64,000 bases of DNA from Bradyrhizobium sp. CCH5-F6 (GTDB lineage: Bacteria > Pseudomonadota > Alphaproteobacteria > Rhizobiales > Xanthobacteraceae), in contig NZ_LSIC01000047.1 in assembly GCF_001556045.1 (NCBI RefSeq), forward strand, positions 62,001 to 126,000. The letters are read 5' to 3'. Below the pieces are notes generated by a model, which had not been told where the DNA came from, did no database searches, and saw only the letters and a list, made by a program, of their open reading frames with translations. The position numbers and the translations under genes are program-made. Of the stretch, positions 9,948 through 18,145 are shown piece by piece. Each line of letters begins with the position of its first letter. Position 1 is the stretch's first letter.

Positions 9948-12254
9948 ATGTCGTCCTATTCTGATGATCTCCACCAGGCGGCGCTGGCCTATCATCGTCT
10001 GCCGCGCCCCGGAAAGCTCGAGATCCAGGCAAGCAAGCCGCTTGCCAACCAGCGCGACCTCGCGCTCGCCTATTCTCCTGGCGTCGCCGCGGCCTGCACC
10101 GAGATCGCCAAGAACCCGGCCGAGGCGGCCACGCTCACCACCCGTGCCAATCTGGTCGCAGTCGTCTCCAACGGCACCGCCGTGCTCGGCCTCGGCAATA
10201 TCGGCCCGCTGGCCTCCAAGCCGGTGATGGAAGGCAAGGCGGTCCTGTTCAAGAAATTCGCCGGTATCGACGTGTTCGACATCGAGATCGCGGCCGACAC
10301 CATCGACCGCGTGGTCGAGACGGTTGCGGCGCTCGAGCCGACCTTCGGCGGCATCAATCTGGAAGACATCCGCGGTCCGGAATGCTTCGAGATCGAAACG
10401 CGCCTGAAGGAGCGCATGAAGATCCCGGTCTTCCATGACGACCAGCACGGCACCGCCATCATCGTCGCCGCGGCGATCAGCAACGGCCTCAGGCTGAACG
10501 GCAAGAAGCTGTCGGACGTCAAGATCGTGGCATCGGGGGCAGGGGCCGCCGCGCTCGCCACGCTGAACTTGCTCGTCTCGATGGGCGCGCAGCGCAAGAA
10601 CATCTGGGTCTGCGACATCGACGGTCTCGTGCATGAGGGACGCAACACCTCGATGGACCGCTGGAAGGCGGTCTATGCGCAGAAGACCGACAAGCGCACG
10701 CTCGCCGACGTGATCGGCGGCGCCGACATCTTCATCGGGCTCTCGGCACCCGGCGTGCTCAAGCCCGAGATGGCCAAGGCGATGGGCGAAAAGCCCCTGA
10801 TCCTGGCGCTCGCCAACCCGACGCCGGAGATCATGCCGGAGGAGGCGCGAAAAGCGCGCCCCGACGCCATGATCTGCACCGGACGCTCCGACTATCCGAA
10901 CCAGGTCAACAACGTCCTGTGCTTCCCCTTCATCTTCCGCGGCGCGCTCGACGTCGGCGCCACCGCGATCAACGAGGAGATGAAGCACGCCGCCGTCGAG
11001 GCCATCGCGCAGCTCGCGCGCGAGGCGCCGTCGGATGCGGTCGCGCAAGGCTTCGACACCGGCGAGACGCAAGGGTTCGGCCCGGGCTCGCTGATCCCGA
11101 GCCCGTTCGACCCGCGCCTGATTCTGCGCATTGCGCCGGCCGTCGCCAAGGCCGCGATGGAGTCGGGTGTCGCGACGCGGCCCATCACCAATTTCGACGA
11201 GTACACCGCGCTGCTCGAGCGCTTCGCCTTCCGCTCCGGCCTCGTGATGAAGCCGATGTTCGCCAAGGCAAAGACCCAGCCGGTCCGCGTGATCTATGCC
11301 GAGGGCGAAGACGAGCGCGTGCTGCGCGCGACGCAAGTGGTGCTGGAGGAGAACCTGGCGCGGCCGATCCTGGTCGGCCGTCCCTCGGTCGTGGAGGCGC
11401 GCATCAAGCGCTTCGGGCTGTCGATCAAGGCGGGTAAGGATTTCGACCTCGTCAATCCCGAGGACGATCCGCGCTACCGCTCCTATGTGCAGTCCTATGT
11501 CGAGGTCGCCGGACGCCGCGGCGTGACACCGGATGCGGCGCGCACGGTGGTGCGCACCAACAATACGGTCATTGCCGCACTCGCGGTGGTGCGCGGGGAG
11601 GCCGATGCGATGCTTTGCGGCGTCGAGGGCCGCTACATGAGCCATCTGCGTCATGTCCGCGAGATCATCGGCTTCTCGCCCGGCATCAGCGACTACGCGG
11701 CGCTGGCGCTGATGATCACCAGCAAGGGCGCCTTCTTCATCGCCGACACGCAGGTGCGGCCCAATCCGAGCGCGGAAGAGCTTGCCGAGATCGCTTCGCT
11801 CGCGGCGGTTCACGTGCAGCGCTTCAACATCAAGCCGAAGATCGCCTTCGTCTCGCACTCGGATTTCGGCAGCTACGACACCGAGTCCTCGCGCAAGATG
11901 CGGCGGGCGACCCAGCTGTTGAAGGACAAGCATCCGGAGATCGAGGCCGATGGCGAGATGCAGGGCGACACTGCACTTTCAGCCGCTGCGCGAAAGATGG
12001 TGCTGCCGCACTCCAAGCTCGAGGGCGAGGCCAACATCCTGATCATGCCGACCCTCGACACCGCCAACGTCGCCTATCAGATGATCAAGTCGCTGGCGGA
12101 TGCGCTTCCCGTGGGCCCGATCCTGGTCGGTCCGGCGCGCCCCGCGCACATCCTCACGCCATCGGTGACGGCGCGCGGCATTCTCAACATGACGGCCGTG
12201 GCCGTCGTCGAAGCGCAGGAGCAGGCAGCCCGGCAGCCGACGTTGTTCACCTGA
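9948..12254 (+). CDS. maeB: NADP-dependent malic enzyme with C-terminal phosphotransacetylase-like domain
   Basis: This 768-residue cytoplasmic enzyme converts malate to pyruvate and CO2 with NADP, supplying NADPH and pyruvate during growth on C4-dicarboxylates. The N-terminal half has the malic enzyme signature ([11 protein letters not shown] near residue 41), the substrate and metal segment [15 protein letters not shown] and a Rossmann stretch [13 protein letters not shown]. Residues about 430-760 form a phosphotransacetylase-like domain ([15 protein letters not shown], then [12 protein letters not shown] near the end). The length and fusion are normal for MaeB enzymes; the second domain is usually regulatory and not catalytic. 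The start at 9948 lies about 250 bases from the divergent neighbour. Confidence 0.95.
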   Translation: MSSYSDDLHQAALAYHRLPRPGKLEIQASKPLANQRDLALAYSPGVAAACTEIAKNPAEAATLTTRANLVAVVSNGTAVLGLGNIGPLASKPVMEGKAVLFKKFAGIDVFDIEIAADTIDRVVETVAALEPTFGGINLEDIRGPECFEIETRLKERMKIPVFHDDQHGTAIIVAAAISNGLRLNGKKLSDVKIVASGAGAAALATLNLLVSMGAQRKNIWVCDIDGLVHEGRNTSMDRWKAVYAQKTDKRTLADVIGGADIFIGLSAPGVLKPEMAKAMGEKPLILALANPTPEIMPEEARKARPDAMICTGRSDYPNQVNNVLCFPFIFRGALDVGATAINEEMKHAAVEAIAQLAREAPSDAVAQGFDTGETQGFGPGSLIPSPFDPRLILRIAPAVAKAAMESGVATRPITNFDEYTALLERFAFRSGLVMKPMFAKAKTQPVRVIYAEGEDERVLRATQVVLEENLARPILVGRPSVVEARIKRFGLSIKAGKDFDLVNPEDDPRYRSYVQSYVEVAGRRGVTPDAARTVVRTNNTVIAALAVVRGEADAMLCGVEGRYMSHLRHVREIIGFSPGISDYAALALMITSKGAFFIADTQVRPNPSAEELAEIASLAAVHVQRFNIKPKIAFVSHSDFGSYDTESSRKMRRATQLLKDKHPEIEADGEMQGDTALSAAARKMVLPHSKLEGEANILIMPTLDTANVAYQMIKSLADALPVGPILVGPARPAHILTPSVTARGILNMTAVAVVEAQEQAARQPTLFT

Positions 12255-12286
12255 AGGGCGTCTGCAGTGCCGCCGGAGGTGCTATT

Positions 12287-12395
12287 CCTTCTCCCCTTGT
12301 GGGAGAAGGTGGCATAGGTGGCTTTGGCCGCCGTTCTTAAGAACGCCGAAGCGAAGCTTCGCCGCTTCGCGACGAGCCACCTTCTCCCACAAGGG
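12287..12395. repeat. REP palindrome, left part, split by the IS element
   Basis: The left arm CCTTCTCCCCTTGTGGGAGA (12287 onward) is complementary to a right arm starting at 12376 (GCCACCTTCTCCCACAAGGG). The missing last bases of the right arm (GAGAAGG) resume at 13526, beyond the inserted IS. Before insertion this was one long hairpin after maeB. A nested smaller palindrome (GCGAAGCTTCGC) sits in the loop. Confidence 0.75.
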
Positions 12396-13516
12396 GCCTG
12401 TTGCGTTATCGGCTTTTGGGCCGGCGACGTCGGGAGAGCGGGCCTTGGTCAGGGCTGTTATTGGTCAAGGGCTGTGTTGGTGGCCCTTGGCGGGCGGCTC
12501 AGGCGGCGATCGTGGCCCACCGCCTCATGTTGAAGGCGATAGAGGCAAGCAGGACCTGCCCGTTCGCCTTCACGAGACCGACGTAGCGGATACAGGTCAG
12601 TCGCATGCGGCGATTGAGAGTGGCGAAGGTGGTCTCGACCTGGGCTCGTCGGCGCGCGATGAGGCGGTTGTAGCGTTTGAGCCGGGCCGGCAGCTCTGGA
12701 TGATGCCTGTTGGGACGGCGGGCGATGCGGGGCTTCTTGCCTTCCGCCTTCAGCCGGGCCCGTCGGGCATGAGTGTCATAGGCCGCGTCGGCCCAGACCA
12801 CGGCTTCGTCGCCGCGGATCAAGGCGTCTGCAGGTGTCGTGTCATTGACGTTGGCAGGTGTGGTCAGCACCGCGCGGATCAGACCTGATCCTTCATCGAC
12901 CCCCACATGAGCCTTGTAGCCGAACGTCGAGCCGCTCTTGCCCTGCCGCTTGGCAAACCGGGCATCAGGATCGTTCGAGGGACGATCCTCTTTTGGAGAG
13001 GCCGACACCGCCTGGATCAAGGTGGCATCCAGCATGGTGCCGCGCTTGAGGATGACGCCAGCATTCTCAAGCTGTCGATCCAGTTCGGCAAACAGCTTCT
13101 CCAGCAGGCCTTGTTCAACAAGCTGGTTCCGGAATCGGTTCAGAACCGTATGATCGGGCGTCGCATCCTCAAGGCTCAAACCGACGAAGCGCTTGAACGA
13201 CAACCGGTCGCCCAGCGCCTCCTCGAGTTCGCGCTCTGAAAGACCATAGAGCGACTGCAGCAGCACAGCACGAAACAGAACCAGCACTGGATAGCCGGGA
13301 CGACCGGGACTCCCCTCATCCCGCAAATGGCCGATCAACTTCTCAAACCGATACTACTTCACCAAGCCCGCAAGCCGATCCAGCGCAGCATTGGCGCCAG
13401 CCCCCTTCGGCATCAGCGCCTCCACAAAGCTCGGCTGTCCCGTCTGCTTCACCGCCATCGTCATTCTCCCAAGGCTTTGCCCTAGAGAATCACAGCCGAC
13501 GAATTACGCAACAGGC
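12396..13516 (-). mobile_element. IS5-family insertion sequence, 1121 bp
   Basis: The element has terminal inverted repeats beginning GCCTGTTGCGT at the left and ending ACGCAACAGGC at the right. It is flanked by a direct repeat CCACAAGGG (12387-12395 and 13517-13525). The 9-base size is approximate, because neighbouring G and C bases let the junction slide by one or two. It holds one transposase reading frame on the minus strand, which has an internal stop. Both ends look intact, so the element could be moved in trans by another copy. Confidence 0.88.
12499..13464 (-). pseudogene. IS5-family DDE transposase, interrupted by an in-frame amber codon
   Basis: The frame begins at ATG 13464 or 13458 (MAVKQTGQPSFVEALMPKGA) and runs into TAG at 13354-13356, then continues without shift through LIGHLRDEGSPGRPGYPVLV to the end. 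The context (LVK, stop, YRFEKLIGHLRDEG) suggests an ancestral Trp codon TGG mutated to TAG. Downstream the DDE features are intact: TMLDATLIQA, VVWADAAYDT and the Y-R-E-type signature in YNRLIARRRAQVETTFATLN. A shortened 279-residue product from a TTG at 13338 is conceivable but would lack the N-terminal DNA-binding part. The gene is called broken unless the stop is read through. Confidence 0.85.
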
Positions 13517-13532
13517 CCACAAGGGGAGAAGG
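13517..13532. repeat. right-hand target duplication and remainder of the REP right arm
   Basis: CCACAAGGG at 13517-13525 duplicates 12387-12395, and GAGAAGG at 13526-13532 completes the hairpin arm that starts at 12376. Removing the IS and one copy of the duplication restores a continuous REP stem. Confidence 0.75.
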
Positions 13533-13659
13533 GGTAGCGAATGTGTGGCGCGTTTTGAATTCCTCGCGGTTCTCCATTTCCCCGTTTGAAAACCGCAAGC
13601 CGACTCTTCATAATCCCCTCAAGCGTTCCGTGCGGTAGCGCTTTGCCAAGAGGCCGATC

Positions 13660-14112
13660 ATGCCAGCGTTCGTGACTTTCGGGCGAATCCTGTTCGCCGT
13701 GCTGTTCATCTACACGGGCGCGACCAAGCTCTTTGCCATCCAGGCCACGGCCGATTTCATCGCCAGCAAGATCGTGGTGCCCGAGGCCATCGCGCCCTAT
13801 GCCACGCAGATCGAGACCGCAACGGCGATGACGACGCCGCAATTGCTGGCGATCGCGATCGGCGGGCTCGAGATCCTGGCCGGGCTGATGATCGCGCTGA
13901 ATTTTGCCGCGCGTTTCTTCGCGATGCTGCTGATCGTCTACGTCGCCGTTGCGACCGTCCTGTTCTACGATTTCTGGAACCAGACCCCGCCGGACAACGC
14001 CAAGATGCTGGTCGACGCGCTCAAGAACCTGTCGATCATCGGCGCACTCTGCATGATCATCGGCTACGGCCGCACCACGCGTCCGGCCGAGGCGGCCTAC
14101 GGCGACGTGTAG
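13660..14112 (+). CDS. DoxX family membrane protein
   Basis: This 150-residue inner-membrane protein has four predicted membrane segments (FGRILFAVLFIYTGATKLF, a pair around LAIAIGGLEILAGLMIAL and FFAMLLIVYVAVATVLFYDF, and the last at LSIIGALCMIIGYG). The N-terminal GRILFAVLFIYTGATKL block is typical of DoxX/DoxD-like proteins, which are linked to quinone or thiol redox chemistry in some bacteria. The specific role here is unknown. It stands alone, just after the IS insertion and convergent with the AraC regulator. Confidence 0.85.
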   Translation: MPAFVTFGRILFAVLFIYTGATKLFAIQATADFIASKIVVPEAIAPYATQIETATAMTTPQLLAIAIGGLEILAGLMIALNFAARFFAMLLIVYVAVATVLFYDFWNQTPPDNAKMLVDALKNLSIIGALCMIIGYGRTTRPAEAAYGDV

Positions 14113-14115
14113 CGA

Positions 14116-15231
14116 TCAATGCGCCCTTGGAGGCGCGATCTCGCGCATCCAGCGGGAAATCGTTGCGCTGCTCGTTGCATCGGTGCCGTGCTGCAGGCCG
14201 AGCAATGCGGCCTCGCGCGCTGCGCGGGGCGTAATGCCGTAGGCAGCCTTGAACGAGCGCGTGAAATGCGCGTCGGTGCCGAGCTGCCAGCGCCGCGCGA
14301 CCTCGCTGATGCGCGGACCACGCGAGCCCGAATTTGCGAGGTCGAAGAACGCGCGGTGCAGCCGACGGCTGCGAATGTAGTCCGCGATGCCGCCGACGGG
14401 CGCGAACAGCCGGTACAGTGAGGCCCGGGACAGGCCGAAATGGGCCGCGATCGAATTGGCCGACAGATCCTCGCTGGCAAGGCCAGCCTCGATATATTGC
14501 CGAATCCGCATCAAGGACGGGCTCGCAGCGACGGTATGGTCGGCGTCAGCGTCGCGACGTTCGAGCTCGTTGCGCAGGCACGCGGCCAGCAGCGAAACCG
14601 TGCCCTCGACCACCGACTGACATTCGTCGAGCGTCATGCGGGGAGCAAATTCGATCAGAGCGGTGAGATGTCCCGCCAGCAGCCTTGCGATCACGCTGCT
14701 GCCGGGCAGGACCAGACCGTGCAGGTCGTCGACTCGCAAGAGATGGGTGCCGAACATCGGGCGCGGCACCACCAGCGTGATATTCTCAAAAGCCGTCGCC
14801 CTGGTCTCCAGAGTCTGGGCAAGGTCGAACAGGCAGATGTCGCCGGCACGCACACGGATCGGCCGGGTGCCCGCGACGCCGGCATAGCCGCCCTTCAGAT
14901 AGAGCTGGAGAATGACGTGGTCGACGCCGCTGCGCGCAATCGTTTCGGGGGTGCGGCGGAAACGCTGGCCGCTGGCACGGCTGAGCCCGATCAGCACCGG
15001 CCCCATGGCGTAGGAGGTGATGTCGGCGCGAAACGGGCCCGGTTCGTCGGCGGCGAGCTCGTCGACGTCGAACAGGGTGGCGACAGCTTCTCGCCAGGCG
15101 GCGACGTTCGCATCTGCCTCCATCCGATCTGCGGTGAAGCCGAATGCCGGTAGCAGGGACGAAATCGGGGCTGCATTGCCCGTCGGTCCGGAGGCGTCTG
15201 TCGGACCTGTCGTCGTGCAGTCGTCGTTCAT
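14116..15231 (-). CDS. AraC family transcriptional regulator
   Basis: The C-terminal 100 residues form the two helix-turn-helix motifs of the AraC/XylS family (DLSANSIAAHFGLSRASLYR and the segment RISEVARRWQLGTDAHFTRS). The N-terminal part resembles AraC-binding-like domains (FRRTPETIARSGVDHVILQL, then GDICLFDLAQTLETRA), probably an effector-binding cupin-like fold. I prefer the start MNDDCTTTGPTDASG at 15231 (371 residues); an open frame continues to 15426 but translates into low-quality Arg/Pro-rich sequence. No target genes are evident, since it is convergent with the DoxX gene. Confidence 0.85.
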   Translation of the reverse strand: MNDDCTTTGPTDASGPTGNAAPISSLLPAFGFTADRMEADANVAAWREAVATLFDVDELAADEPGPFRADITSYAMGPVLIGLSRASGQRFRRTPETIARSGVDHVILQLYLKGGYAGVAGTRPIRVRAGDICLFDLAQTLETRATAFENITLVVPRPMFGTHLLRVDDLHGLVLPGSSVIARLLAGHLTALIEFAPRMTLDECQSVVEGTVSLLAACLRNELERRDADADHTVAASPSLMRIRQYIEAGLASEDLSANSIAAHFGLSRASLYRLFAPVGGIADYIRSRRLHRAFFDLANSGSRGPRISEVARRWQLGTDAHFTRSFKAAYGITPRAAREAALLGLQHGTDATSSATISRWMREIAPPRAH

Positions 15232-15734
15232 GGTGCCCGTGGTCGCGTCTCGATCATCGTTGAGGCCGGAAGCCGGCCAGCCGGGCCAATCCGGCCGAGC
15301 GGGCTTCGGCGGGAGACCCGAGCCCCGGCGTATATGGTGATGATCCCGCAGAGGAAAAGCGGCTCGTTTGTGTACCAATGCTGCCGATCTCGGGGCAGGC
15401 CGCACCCAATTGGCGTCTTCCGCCACGATCCAGGCCGTCCAGTTTTGCGCTTTTGTCTCAGTCTATTGATCCGGTGTTTCTCAGTCGTCAGCTCGTATTG
15501 ACGCAACGCCACGGACGTTGGCTATAGCGCCATGACCGCCGTCGGGGCCGATTATCGGGCCTCGGCCAATATGCTAGCCGGCTTTGCGCTGGCCGGCGGC
15601 GGCGCCAATTTCGCTTGATAGACCGACAGGATAAGCAAAGGTATCCTGATGCCGGTACTGTGCATGGGGTTGTTCCTCCGATTCTTGCCTCATCCCACCG
15701 GCGCGAGTGAAAGCCAGCCGGCCGTACCGGGAGG
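15232..15734. other. non-coding stretch between AraC regulator and DHFR-like gene
   Basis: About 500 bases with no reading frame I can defend. It should hold the promoter of the AraC gene on the left. The right end, next to the stop of the DHFR-like gene, contains a GC-rich complementary pair (CCGGCCG and CGGCCG around 15717-15751), possibly a weak terminator. No repeat or RNA gene was recognised. Confidence 0.5.
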
Positions 15735-16286
15735 CTAACCCGGCCGCCACGGAGTTACGGTCACGTCATGTGCGGCGTCGAGCACGTACGGGGCGCCCGG
15801 CTTCAATCCGTGCGAAGCCAGTACTTGGTGAGGCGTCCGCGCCGGCACGCCGACGAAGCAGCCTTCGCCTCCGGGCAGCAGCACATGCGGAGCCTCCGAG
15901 AGCCAGAACGTGTCGTAACGGTCCATGAACATTTCGAACACGACCGGGCCGCCGATGATGGCGATCATGCCGGAGGCGACGTCCGCAAAGGCGCAGGCGG
16001 CCTCGAAGCTCGCGTGCTCCGGATTCCACAGTGTCGCATTCGGCATCTCCGGATCGACGGTGAGGTCCCTGATCTTGCGGGTCAGGATCAGCCGCTTGCG
16101 CTTCGGCGAATTCGGCTGCTGCTCGTGCGAGTTGCGGCCATGCACGATCAGCGCGGCGCGATCGAGCGCCTGCTCGAAGAACAGCTTGTCGCCTTCGAAC
16201 TTCAGGCTGTCCGGCATGACGCGATCGGCGTCGGCAAGCATGCCGTCCGCGGAGACGATGACGTAGCCTTCGATGTGGAAAGACAA
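15735..16286 (-). CDS. dihydrofolate reductase / RibD C-terminal family protein
   Basis: This 183-residue protein fits the DHFR-like RibD-C fold: the N-terminal strand and substrate loop IEGYVIVSADGMLADADRVM, the central ALIVHGRNSHE, and the Gly-Gly nucleotide-binding turn GMIAIIGGPVVFEMFMDRYD. Such proteins reduce pterin- or flavin-precursor-like substrates with NADPH, but most family members are uncharacterised. It lies 7 bases after the polysaccharide deacetylase gene on the same strand, so it is probably cotranscribed with it. No functional link between the two is obvious. Confidence 0.85.
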   Translation of the reverse strand: MSFHIEGYVIVSADGMLADADRVMPDSLKFEGDKLFFEQALDRAALIVHGRNSHEQQPNSPKRKRLILTRKIRDLTVDPEMPNATLWNPEHASFEAACAFADVASGMIAIIGGPVVFEMFMDRYDTFWLSEAPHVLLPGGEGCFVGVPARTPHQVLASHGLKPGAPYVLDAAHDVTVTPWRPG

Positions 16287-16293
16287 CGGCCTG

Positions 16294-17322
16294 CTATTCG
16301 GAAACGGTCGTCACCACGGAATTGACGGGGCGCTGGCTTACCGTCGGGAGCTTAAGGTCCTTGATCAGTTCCTGATCGTATTCGGGCAGTGTCGAGGCCG
16401 GGAATTTCGCCCGCATCGCGACCACCTTGTAGCCGCCGGCCTTCAGGCGCTTGAGCAGCTCGGGCAGGGCTTCGGCGGTATGCTTCTGGAAGTCGTGCAT
16501 CAGGACGATGCCCTTGCCCTTGGTGTCGAGCTTCTTCATCACGGTCTCGACAATCTTCTCGGGCTTGGAAGCCTTGAAGTCGAACGAGTCGATGTCGCAG
16601 GAGAATATCCCGATGTTGCGGTTACCGAGATAGGTGACCATCTCCGGCGGATGCTGGAGGGCCGGGAAGCGGAAGAACGGCGAGGGCGAGATGCCGCCGA
16701 GCGCCCACTTCACGGCCGCAAAGCCTTTCTCGATCTCGTCCTTGCGCTGCGCCTCGGTGAACTTCTTGTTGTTGAGGTTGGCGTGCGACCAGGTGTGGGC
16801 GCCGACCGTATGGCCGGCCGCGTAGACCTGCTTCAGGATCTCCGGCTCATAGGTCGCGTGCTTGCCGATGATGAAGAAGATGCCGGTGGTGCATTCGTCA
16901 GCGAGCGCCTTCAAAACCGCAGGCGTGTTGCGCGGCCAGGGGCCGTCGTCGAAGGTCAGCACCACCTCCTTGTCGCGCAGGAAGTCGAGCTCCTTGAAGT
17001 GCTCGAAGCCGAAGCCGGGACCGCCGGTGGTGTCGATCTCGACCGTGCGGGCGACACCGAGCGCGCCCGGCGTGTTGCAGGCCGCGCGCGCCGGCTGCGG
17101 CGCCTGTTTGGGCGGGGGCGGATTGACGAACCCCGCTGGTGAAGCGCCTGTCGCGGGAGCGGCTGCCGGAGCAGTGGCAGGCGCCGACGCGACCGGCGTC
17201 GTTGCCGCCGGTGCGGCTTGCGTCGCGGCTGCCGGCTTCGCGGCCGGTGTTTGCGACCATGCTGCGCCGGTCATAGCCACCGACATCGTGCCTGCTAGAA
17301 TCAGTCCTGCCGCCACGCGCAT
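16294..17322 (-). CDS. exported polysaccharide deacetylase (NodB-homology domain)
   Basis: The start at 17322 has a ribosome-binding site (AAGGA) and begins a signal peptide (MRVAAGLILAGTMSVAMTGA, cleavage near AWSQ). An Ala/Pro-rich linker (residues about 25-85) leads to the NodB domain: motif 1 TFDDGP (catalytic Asp and metal Asp), motif 2 HTWSHANL (metal His residues), and the late motifs FRFPAL and IVLMHDF. The protein (342 residues) would remove N- or O-acetyl groups from an envelope or extracellular polysaccharide in the periplasm. The substrate is unknown. Confidence 0.92.
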   Translation of the reverse strand: MRVAAGLILAGTMSVAMTGAAWSQTPAAKPAAATQAAPAATTPVASAPATAPAAAPATGASPAGFVNPPPPKQAPQPARAACNTPGALGVARTVEIDTTGGPGFGFEHFKELDFLRDKEVVLTFDDGPWPRNTPAVLKALADECTTGIFFIIGKHATYEPEILKQVYAAGHTVGAHTWSHANLNNKKFTEAQRKDEIEKGFAAVKWALGGISPSPFFRFPALQHPPEMVTYLGNRNIGIFSCDIDSFDFKASKPEKIVETVMKKLDTKGKGIVLMHDFQKHTAEALPELLKRLKAGGYKVVAMRAKFPASTLPEYDQELIKDLKLPTVSQRPVNSVVTTVSE

Positions 17323-17485
17323 GGTGTTATCCTTGAGATTGATCCCGTTGTTCCGCCGCGGTTTTTCGCTCGCAGCAAGAACCGTCCTGCCCAAACGATC
17401 CTAGCCTAGATGGTGGGCCCTCGCCATTGCAACGGCTGTTTGACGCCCCGCCACAATTGTGCCCAACCGGATGGAGCGCCTGCGG

Positions 17486-18055
17486 TCAACTATCGGCCAG
17501 CGCCTTGGCAATGGCCGTCTTGATTCGCGTATCGGCTGGCTCGACGGCTGACGGAAAGACATCGGCAATATAGCCGTCGCGCCCGATCAGGTATTTGTGG
17601 AAGTTCCAGCGCGGAACTTCCTTCGGTCGGGCGTCAGCTGCCCATTTGTAGAAGGGGTGCGCTTTTGCGCCGACCACCACGGCTTTGGCCGTGACCGGGA
17701 AGGTAACACCATATTGGTGGTGTGCGGTTTCCGTGATCTCGCTCGTGCCGCCGGGCTCCTGGCCGCCGAAATCGTTTGATGGCACGCCGATCACGGTGAG
17801 CCCACGCTCGCGAAACTCGCCCCACAGCTCTTGCAGTCCCGCATATTGCGGGGTGTAGCCACAGAGCGAGGCGGTGTTCACCACCAGCAGCGGCTTGCCG
17901 GTGAACGCGGCAAGACGAATGTCGTCGCCGGACAAGGCGGGGAAGGAGAAGGCGTAGGCCGAGATCCGGCTCATGCCGCCTGCGGCAAGGGCGCGCGTCG
18001 TTGGTACGAGGGCGCCAGCAAGCGCCGCGGTGAGCATGGTCCTGCGGTTCATCAT
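17486..18055 (-). CDS. exported glutathione peroxidase family protein
   Basis: This protein has a signal sequence opening MMNRRTMLTAALAGALVPTT, whose RR pair may be a weak Tat signal, then a thioredoxin-fold peroxidase domain. The catalytic cysteine lies in NTASLCGYTPQYAGLQ, equivalent to the NVASKCGFTPQY motif of the family. The conserved Gln (GVPSNDFGGQEPG) and Trp (RWNFHKYLIGRDG) are present. I use 18055 as the start because ORF sequence further upstream lacks a signal peptide. It probably reduces peroxides in the periplasm with a thioredoxin-like donor. Export is unusual for this family but seen in some proteobacteria. Confidence 0.9.
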   Translation of the reverse strand: MMNRRTMLTAALAGALVPTTRALAAGGMSRISAYAFSFPALSGDDIRLAAFTGKPLLVVNTASLCGYTPQYAGLQELWGEFRERGLTVIGVPSNDFGGQEPGGTSEITETAHHQYGVTFPVTAKAVVVGAKAHPFYKWAADARPKEVPRWNFHKYLIGRDGYIADVFPSAVEPADTRIKTAIAKALADS

Positions 18056-18145
18056 GACGGCGTCCCCCGAAATGATCCGGAGAGCACGATACTCCGCTGG
18101 TGCGACCCGCCTGGTCAACACCGCGTTATCGGGCAGCGACGGCTG

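Noticed and set aside
9783..11933. 716-codon minus-strand frame opposite maeB
   Set aside because: It is antisense to a complete malic enzyme gene and its composition (Arg, His, Leu-rich, no motif) is that of a codon-bias artefact.
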